Below are positions 56,198 to 64,000 of a stretch of 64,000 nt of DNA, piece after piece. The stretch is taken from assembly GCA_964016875.1 (NCBI GenBank), contig OZ024723.1, forward strand, positions 13,483,343 to 13,547,342, in the 5' to 3' direction. This DNA comes from Fallopia convolvulus. Its lineage: Eukaryota; Streptophyta; Magnoliopsida; Caryophyllales; Polygonaceae. The notes below the pieces were generated by a model, which did no database searches, was not told where the DNA came from, and worked only from the letters and a program-made list of their open reading frames with translations. The translations under genes and the position numbers were made by a program. Positions within the stretch are counted from its first letter, which is position 1; every line of letters starts with the position of its first letter.

Positions 56198-59100
56198 TGT
56201 TGACGGGCCTTTACTCTGGACAACAAATAAATTTATAAGTCAAGACCCCGCTGAGTATAGGGGAGTCAGGAACGTTCCACGAGAAGCAAGGTTGTTTGTT
56301 TATCGACTACTAATAATGAAAATAAAAAAAAAAGAAACAAGCAAAATACTCACGACCTGCCTCGTTAACGACTTCGTCAGGGTCGTTAACGAACCACCGC
56401 AAACAATTAACCACACTAACGACCTAAACAAGTTCGGTACCGAGGCTACGAACTCAGTAACGAATATAATCTAGGAGAATTCAAATAAAAACAAAGATCT
56501 AGGACAAGGGTCACCACAACATAGCCATGCATACAAACTCGTAAGAAGATAAAGATCACGCCTTTAAATAGATAAATTCATCAACTTTCATTGACTAGCA
56601 AGCAAATTAACCTACTTTCATAAATTAATCCACTCAACCACTTGTTTTGGATCTAAAGCTTGAAAACTTTCGCATTCAAACAATATCAACCTTCAAGTCT
56701 ATAACTTTCTCTCTCAATCAAGTTAAAAACTCAAATTACCTTGACTTTCATCTTGGCATAAACACAACAAGCAATCTCAAAAATAGAATAAAGGCATTCA
56801 ACACATCATCTTACTCATCAAACCATGCATAACTATGCCGGGTTTAGACCCCGACCCTAGATAAGAAAACTACTCACTACTCATAACTAAGAAACAAATA
56901 AATTCAACAAGAGAAAACATTGAAAACAAAACTACTACTTCAAATTAATAAGAAAATAATAGTCTTACAGAATTCAGAAGAAATCGAAAAAATACAAAAT
57001 ACCGAATCGAAACTCGTGATTAACGACCCCAGTAACTCTCGTCCACCGTGCTCGATCTTGATCTCCGACCCCTCTCGTCTCTCTCGGCTCTCCCTTCTTC
57101 TCTCTACTGCCCACCCCCTTTCTAAACTAGAAAGAAGGGTATTTATACTAATAAGACATGAAAAAATAAAAAGGCTAAAAGATAAGAACTTTCCTAAAAG
57201 ATAGAAACTAACCCTAAAAAGATAGAAATAAAATCTAGAAAGATAACAAGACCTAAAATACATAATATAATAACCCTAAAACTCATAAAAATATACTCTA
57301 CCGACACGAAAATAAATTCCCGCACAGGATCGGTAGGACATCACTAAGATTCCTCGAAAAACCTATCTCGTAACCTCGTTAACGAGCCCTCACAGCCTCG
57401 TTAACGAGCCTGGGCTTGGCTTCTTCTGTAACACCCCCTTACTTACCCTAGAGGTATTACCGCCAGTAACCCCGATTAAGACTAAACCGAAGCTACCCAA
57501 GGCTTTAAACTGACTGAACAAACTAAAACAAGGTAAATGAAAACCATTTAAAACCTAACAAAATTAGGTAAAACTTTACAGCGGAAATGAGAATAAAAGA
57601 TCTTACACAAGCCTTAACTTAAAAAGAATTAGTAAATAAATAGAACAACCTTCTAATTAAACAAAGTCTTCATCAAGTCTTCGTTAAGTTCTTATTTCTG
57701 AAACTCAGCTTCGCTTTGAAGTAGTTCAACCATGATCTTCACTCAAGTATAGCCATTGGAAACCTTTCTTCAACTTCTGGAGCTTCAAACATCTGAATCC
57801 ACCTCTTGAATCAACTTCCAAGAAGAACCTGATGTATCGTAAACCAACGGTGGACACCAGCCAACCAAATAAAAGAAAAGAAGATGGACGGGTTAGTCTA
57901 ATGAAAGACTAGCAAGCGGAGAAACTAACTTGGTTCTTATGGTTGTAACTAAACATATTGGCATTCAAATCCGAATAGACTCGGATTATGATCCAACAGT
58001 TAGCAGTCTTATAGAGAATAAGAAGGAGACTTGCATAAACAAGAGAAAGAACGCCACAGCTTATGGTTCCTTTAAGAAGCATAAACAATTGTTGGGAACT
58101 CATATTCATCACATAACATTTTGAAAAGCCTCCATCGACTATTCAGATTGACTTAATCAAAGTTTGATTAAGAATCATTCATAACCGGGAGCAAGAATGG
58201 CTTTCCGACTGGATGAACCATTCAGGTATATTAATGTGCCTAATGCACTTATCTTATATTACTTTCAAAACTTTTCACAAACAGGTTGGTGATTCATAAT
58301 CGGCTCGAACTACTGCCGAAATATTTGGTACCGTAGAGATCATCGGAGTATTTCATCCATGGTCATCTACCCTATACCAAGATCCCAGGACTTAAGTTGT
58401 CCATGATCTTTCATTTGCATATGGTGAGGTAGAGATCAGAGAGGCCTATTACCCTGCCATCTACACTACACCGTGCCAATTGCACTTAGCTAGAGTGCGC
58501 TTCAAACCCCTCACACGAAGAGCAGGGGAAGAGTCATGACCCGCCATTAGGATTAGACCCCTCCTAATGTAATATTTTTAAAGAGAGGATATGGAACCAT
58601 GTTCCCCTCCCTGAAACTACCTTAATTCAACAACAATGTCTCAGCGTGAGACAACATACAAGGTCACCTATAACGGACCTAAATCCAGTTCTACCGCAAA
58701 ACTGAATAAACAACATGGTCATTATTTCTAACAAATATAACAACCTATCATATTTTAATAAGCACACAAGTTGTTCCCAACACAAATATTAAATGGGATT
58801 CAATTCCTCATTTAATAACCATAATGCAAGAGAGAACCGTCCACTTGCCTTAGAAGGCGTGCTCAACGTCCTTAGCAAATCAACAGTAATCTTTATCATC
58901 CTTCTGTCAAATATAACAAAAGGATTTCTCAGCAAAGAGCTCACAGAAACACTTCTTAGTTGTATTCTCAACTCCCTTAACTTCCTAATCGATAAACGAT
59001 TTAATTTCCGAATATCGATATATAATAAATCCTTAGTTATTATGCTTTAAGGAGCCATCTTGGCGGAATTATAACTAATTATCCGCTTCACTTTTGAAAT

Positions 59101-60557
59101 AATTTTCTAAATAAAAATTGTTCATTAGCAACAGTTCTTAATGGTTATCAAATCTCGGATCAAACGGATTAACAACGAATCCCGAGTAATTAACAGAAGT
59201 CCTTTACCTGCCAATCGGTATCCGAAACTTGTATTCGCTATAACTGAAGATCCTGACGTCCGTTTCTCGAGCGGTTTGAACCTGTGGGACCGTATCAACG
59301 TCAAGATTATAAAAAACCATAAATTTAATTAGCAAAGCGGAACTGAAAGGTCCTTAGGGTGGCTCCGCAACTAACTCGCTAATTAATTTCGATCGTATAT
59401 ACCTTCACTCGAGCCCATGGCTCGTTTAGCTTGATAGTGGCTCGATCCCCGAGCCCGAGGGTGGCTGGGCGTTGCTCGGCGGTGGACCTCTTGGTGGTTG
59501 GTGGTCGGAAGAGCTGACAGTCGCCGACGGTAGCCATAACGAGGCAAGGAAGATGATCGGGGATGAAGACGTCTTTCTCCCCGAGTTAGGCGTTCAGTCC
59601 TTACTCTCTCGTTGGTTTGGTTCCTTATTGCAGCAGCTAGCACAACAAGCACCCATGGATATGAAGATGAAGGTGAAGATGGAGGGTGGTGATGGAGGAA
59701 GAAGGCAAAGAAGAACGTCGGCGGTGTCGAGGCGTTCGAGCAACCGAGTCTGTCGTTCCGACCCCTCTCTCGCACATGCTCTCCTCTGTTTCAAATGAGT
59801 TGAAAAGTCCAACTTCCTTATCAACTCTCTCTCGTTCCTTCTTTACTAAGACAAGAGAAGGCGGTTTAAGGAGATTTCCCGTTTCGGAATGGGACTCGCG
59901 TTAAAGCGGTAAAATTATGTACCTCGGGTGGAAAAACTTACTAAATACAAAACGTCCCGTAAATTATGTAGACCAATAAAACCAATTTTCCATGATTTTA
60001 TCTTGCTACCTTCAATTTTTAGGGTTTCCGTTTCGTATTTTAAATCCTTTACAGTATATAATTAAAAAGACGGCTCATCCAATAAATATTCTTTTTCCAC
60101 CGAAAAATCCTAGAATTCACACCGATCCATAAAATCATTTCTTTGTGATTTTAGGATGTCACCAAGAGTTTTCTAGGATTTAATCTCCAACGAAAATATT
60201 GGATTAAGTGTTAAAATGAACAAAAAGGTTAAAAGGATATCCGAGAAAAATTCAAAAATATCCTTAAAAACCGCAGTTATTACATCTTCAACACTTCTTC
60301 TTCAAAAAAACAATTAGACATCGACTTCTTCATCTTGTATTCTTCCGTCCTTCACCATAGCACTCCAAATTTAGCTCCAAAAATCATTGTTTCCTTGCTA
60401 AAACCTACAAAAATACACAAAACGGAGTAGCTTCCATACTTTTCACAAAATATGCAAACTCATCCAAAAACACACAAAACTAACCCTAAACTTATCAAAA
60501 CTAGCCCTAACAAACTAAGAAAACATACTAAAAACTATACTAAAAATACGAACATCA
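56198..60557 (-). mobile_element. Athila-like solo LTR C, target duplication ATATG
   Basis: An LTR of the same family as those of B1 and B2, plus-strand ends TGTTGACGGGCC and ACGAACATCA. The 5-bp duplication ATATG lies at 56193-56197 and 60558-60562. Without the inserted D2 it would be about 1.5 kb. No internal region is present, so it is a solo LTR. Palindromic units lie near 56360, 56381, 57376 and 57398. Confidence 0.9.
57427..60284. mobile_element. D2: long solo-LTR-like element, target duplication TCTTC
   Basis: It begins TGTAACACCCCC and ends GCAGTTATTACA, flanked by TCTTC (57422-57426 and 60285-60289). It interrupts solo LTR C and is similar to D1 over almost its full length, without the Pack-MULE. 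At 58310-58620 it differs from D1, with other sequence in place of the tandem repeats found there. A GC-rich patch (59400-59800) reads as short ORFs that are not convincing genes. Confidence 0.85.
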
Positions 60558-60690
60558 ATATGTAAGAAAGTAAAGTTTAGTTCTCATATTTGATGTAAAG
60601 CTTTATCTTAAACTATACTTTTGGTTTATGTTGATTTTGCATGGTATAAAAATACCTATATCATATTTAAATGATATATTAGAATTTGTT

Positions 60691-60962
60691 ATAAGTTTGT
60701 ATGGAAAAATGACGGTTACAAAAATATATATTCAATCCTATTTATATTATTCATCTTAATAGGCTTAATTAATTACTTGGTGTCATATAAAATAGAAAAT
60801 TTTGGTCATTTATGACCAACTCCATAATAAATACATAGGAAAAAATAAATAAATAATCCAACAATTAAGTTTGTATGGAAAAATAAGGGTTATAAAAACA
60901 TATATTCAAACCTATTTATATTATTCATCTTAATAGCCTTATTTAATTACTTAGTGTCATTA
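60691..60962. repeat. Direct duplication of about 96 bp
   Basis: The segment aagtttgtatggaaaaat...tatttatattattcatctt...gtgtcat occurs at 60691-60786 and again at 60865-60960 with several differences. Confidence 0.85.
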
Positions 60963-61848
60963 ATACATTTGTGTAATTAGTGGGCCTTTTGGACTTCCAA
61001 TTTAACAATTCAAAGAAAGTTTGCAAACCGCTACCTTCGTATTACTTTTCTTTATCATGATAATAATGCTACCATTAATTTTTTTTTAACATTTGACTCC
61101 TTTAAAAGCCAATAGAGGGATTCGTCGGGCTAAAAAATCTATCTCTTTTTCAGTTTTCAAAAACTGAAGAAGTTAAAATTATAGAGAAGCTCCTTTTCAT
61201 TTGTTTATTCTCTTTTATACTAACCCGGTTTTATATTTGTTATAGATTAAGCAGGTTAATCAAGATCGGAGCTATGTGTTTCATCGAGACTCACCCTTGG
61301 GTAACGTTCTCACTCTTTTCTTCAAATCATAGTTTTCATAGGAGGTCCAAGGTCCGAGGATGGGACCGGCTTTCATTCGGTGCCCGACATCCCAACTCGT
61401 CCCTTCCTAAAAACTGAACCACCTTCCAAAACCCCATTTGCTTAGTCTGTCACAAGACTAACCGACCGTTTATTTTCCTTGCATGGTCGGCTGGTGTCCA
61501 TCGCATTTCTCATCACGACACATCGAGAGTGGAGTTCTACGTCGAGGATCACGAGGAGCAAGCTTGAGGAGCAGCTAAAGTGAAGGCGGTTAGCTTGAAA
61601 AAAGTTAGAATAATTTTAAGAGTCGAGGTTCCGACTTGTGGGACCCTTTCCATTTCAATTTTTTATCCGTTCATATTTATTCAACTATTGTATTCGACTT
61701 CCGCATCGTTTATATATATATTTGTATCTTCCGCATTTTTAAAGTTTTTGGTTAAGTTCTATAATTACTGTAAGCCTTGGGTGACTTCGAGAGTTTAATC
61801 TTGGAGTCACTGGCGATAATATCCTTGTATAAAAAGGTAGTTTTACAT
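60963..61848. other. Unassigned sequence left of the tandem array
   Basis: No gene is supported. The stretch 61310-61800 has higher GC content and phrases such as cccttgggtaacgttctc and ccttgggtgacttcgag that suggest an old LTR, but neither end was found. Confidence 0.35.
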
Positions 61849-64000
61849 ATTCATTATCCTATAAAAGCCCCACCCCCACCAACCTATCCCTTTAAATTCA
61901 TTATTTGTCCAAAAACATTACCCCTCTCTTCAAAGATTACAACAGATCAACTCAGCCCTAATCCTCGCTCACCTTCTCCGACGATCTGTCCCTCTAATTC
62001 GCTTTTTTCTTCACACAAAATATGAGACATCGATCGTAAGGGAGATAGACCGGATGGAGAGGGCGAGCGAGAATTAAGGCTTATACAGAAGAGTGGCAAC
62101 AAGATTTGGGATCTAAGCATATAATTTTTTTTATTTATATATTGCTAATAAATTGATCTAATATTTTTTATATTGATTTTAGGTAGAATAATTTATTTTA
62201 TCTTTTAACAAGACTCGAGTTTCAAGTATATAATTTTTTTTATCTATATGTTAATAAAATATGGAACACAATCTTAAAGATTTTTTTTTAAAATTACATA
62301 ATTATATTACGGTAGCATATACAAGTATTTTAAATTTTATATTAATACCATAATATTGTACAAACTTTAGTAAAATATCTCATGAGTATCACAGGGATTC
62401 AACTAGCATTGGTAAATTTGAATGATTAACTACGGAAAATTGGTTAGATAGGACATAGTTACTCAAGTTTATAATTTTATATTCATTATCCTACAAAAGG
62501 CACCCACCATCCTATCCCTTTAAATCCATTATTTGTCCAAAAACATTACCCTTATCTTCAAAGATTACAACGGATCAACTTAGCCTTAATTCTTGCTCAC
62601 CTTTTCACACGATCTGTCCCTCTAACTCGCTCTTTTTTCACATAAAATACGAGACATCGATCGTAAGGGAGACAGACCGGACGTAGAGGGTGAGCAAGAA
62701 TTACGGCTTATACAGAAGAGGGGCAACAAGATTTGGGATCTAAGTATATAATTTTTTTTATTTATATATTGATAATAACTTGATCTAATATTTTTTTTTA
62801 TTAATTTTACGTATAATAATTTTTTTTATCTTGTAACAAGACTCGAGCTTCAAGTATATAATTTTTTTTATGTATATGTCGATAAAATAAGGAACACAAT
62901 CTTAAAGATTTTTTTTATAAATTACATAATTTTATTACAGCAGTATATATAAGTGTTTTAAATTTTATATTAATACCGTAACATTGTATAAACTTTAGTA
63001 AAATATCCTGTGAGTATCACTGGGATTCAACTAGTATTGGTAAATTTGAATGATTAACTACAGAAAATTGGTTAGATAGGACATAGTTACTCAAGTTTAT
63101 AATTGAAAGATCTAAGAATGTTGGTATATTCATTATCCTATAAAAGGCACCCACCAACCTATCCCTTTAAATCCATTATTTGTCCAAAAACGTTACCCCT
63201 CTCTTCAAAGATTACAACGGATCAACTCAGCGCTAATCCTCGCTCACCTTCTCCGACGATCTGTCCCTCTAATTCGCTCGTTTCTTCACATAAAATACGA
63301 GACATCGATCGTAAGGGAGACAGACCTGACGGAGAGGGCGAGCGAGAATTAAGGCTTATACAGAAGAGGAGCAACAAGATTTGGGATCTAAGTATATAAT
63401 TTTTTTTATTTATATATTGATAATAACTTGATCTAATATTTTTTTTTTATTAATTTTATGTATAATAATTTTTTTATCGTTTAACAAGACTCGAGCTTCA
63501 AGTATATAATTTTTTTATCTATATGTTGATAAAATATGGAACACAATCTTAAAGATTTTTTTATAAATTACATAATTTTATTACGGTAGTATATACAAGT
63601 GTTTTAAATTTTATATTAATACCGTTATATTCTATAAACTTTAGTAAAATATCCCATGGGTATCACGGGGATTCAACTAGTATTGGTAAATTTGAATGAT
63701 TAACTACGAAAAATTGGCTAGATATATAGTTAATCAAGTTTATAATTGAAAGATCTAAGAAGATCATAGTCGGTATATTCATTATCTATAAAAGGCACCC
63801 ACCAACCTATCCCTTTAAATCCATTATTTGTCCAAAAACGTTACCACTCTCTTCAAAGATTACAACGGATCAACTCAGCCATAATCCTCGCTCACCTTCT
63901 CCGACGATCTGTCCCTCTACTTCACTCTTTTCTTCACATAAAATACGAGACATCGATCGTAAGTGAGACAGATCAGGCGGTGGAGGGCGAGCGAGAATTA
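61849..64000 (+). repeat. Tandem array of about 640-bp units
   Basis: At least 3.4 units start at about 61849, 62481, 63129 and 63778 (steps of 632, 648 and 649) and run past the window edge. Each unit opens with TTCATTATCCTATAAAAGGC (TATA-like; mutated to CTACAAAAGG in unit 2). A GC-richer part of about 230 bp with a strong hairpin follows, and then about 400 bp of AT-rich sequence with two copies of aagtataTaatttttttta-like sequence. Short ORFs in the GC-richer part are not conserved as proteins. It could be a satellite or an amplified promoter-like segment. Confidence 0.85.

Noticed and set aside
63103..63399. Plus-strand ORF of 98 codons in the tandem array
   Set aside because: The frame is not kept in units 1 and 2, and it runs across both arms of the hairpin; the conserved feature is the fold.

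Overview
The window is nuclear DNA of a flowering plant. The evidence is (TTTAGGG)n telomere-type repeats, intron-containing plant genes, and plant-specific mobile DNA: Athila-like Ty3/gypsy elements primed by tRNA-Asp, a 5S-bearing Cassandra TRIM, CACTA and MULE-type DNA elements, and a plant mobile domain gene. AT-rich spacers and Athila elements fit a eudicot better than a grass, but the species cannot be named. Only two host genes look intact: an alpha-expansin of the root-hair EXPA7/EXPA18 type (23861-25657) and a single-exon DUF1191 membrane protein (27443-28444).

Layout. 1-10781: two nested Athila-like elements, the 3' part of A on the plus strand next to B1 on the minus strand, both broken. 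11128-13322: a foldback element with telomere-like repeats in both arms. 14529-17730: a plant mobile domain pseudogene. 18635-19300: a captured fragment of eIF3 subunit c. 20184-20853: a solo LTR. 22059-22760: a copia remnant. 23679-28444: the two host genes. 29362-33552: a long solo-LTR-like element (D1) that took a Pack-MULE carrying a cytidine deaminase fragment. 34579-36489: a non-autonomous inverted-repeat element holding a complete Cassandra copy. 37058-47438: a complete Athila-like element (B2) with target duplication TTGAC. 47444-50102: remains of a D-like LTR. 51248-52714: a SINE and a foldback element. 53003-55375: a CACTA element with TCA duplication. 56198-60557: an Athila-like solo LTR (C, duplication ATATG) interrupted by a second D element (D2, duplication TCTTC). 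61849-64000: a tandem array of about 640-bp units that runs off the right edge.

The most unusual signal is a 21-bp unit with a palindromic core (CAGGGTCGTTAACGACCCTG and relatives). It recurs, usually in pairs 21 bp apart, in the LTRs, untranslated spacers and coding linkers of the Athila-like elements A, B1, B2 and C. In frame it encodes a seven-residue repeat of the type V-V-N-D-P. The two LTRs of B2, identical at insertion, differ by two indels that fall exactly on these units. Other striking items are a covarying hairpin in every unit of the 640-bp array, opposed TTTGTTCATT arrays, a second dispersed palindrome (CGCTTCATGAAGCG), and the captured fragments of cytidine deaminase and eIF3c.

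The host genes do not form a pathway. The rest is a history of nested insertion that can be read from target duplications: C before D2; D1 before the Pack-MULE; the inverted-repeat element before Cassandra; B1 before A (inferred).
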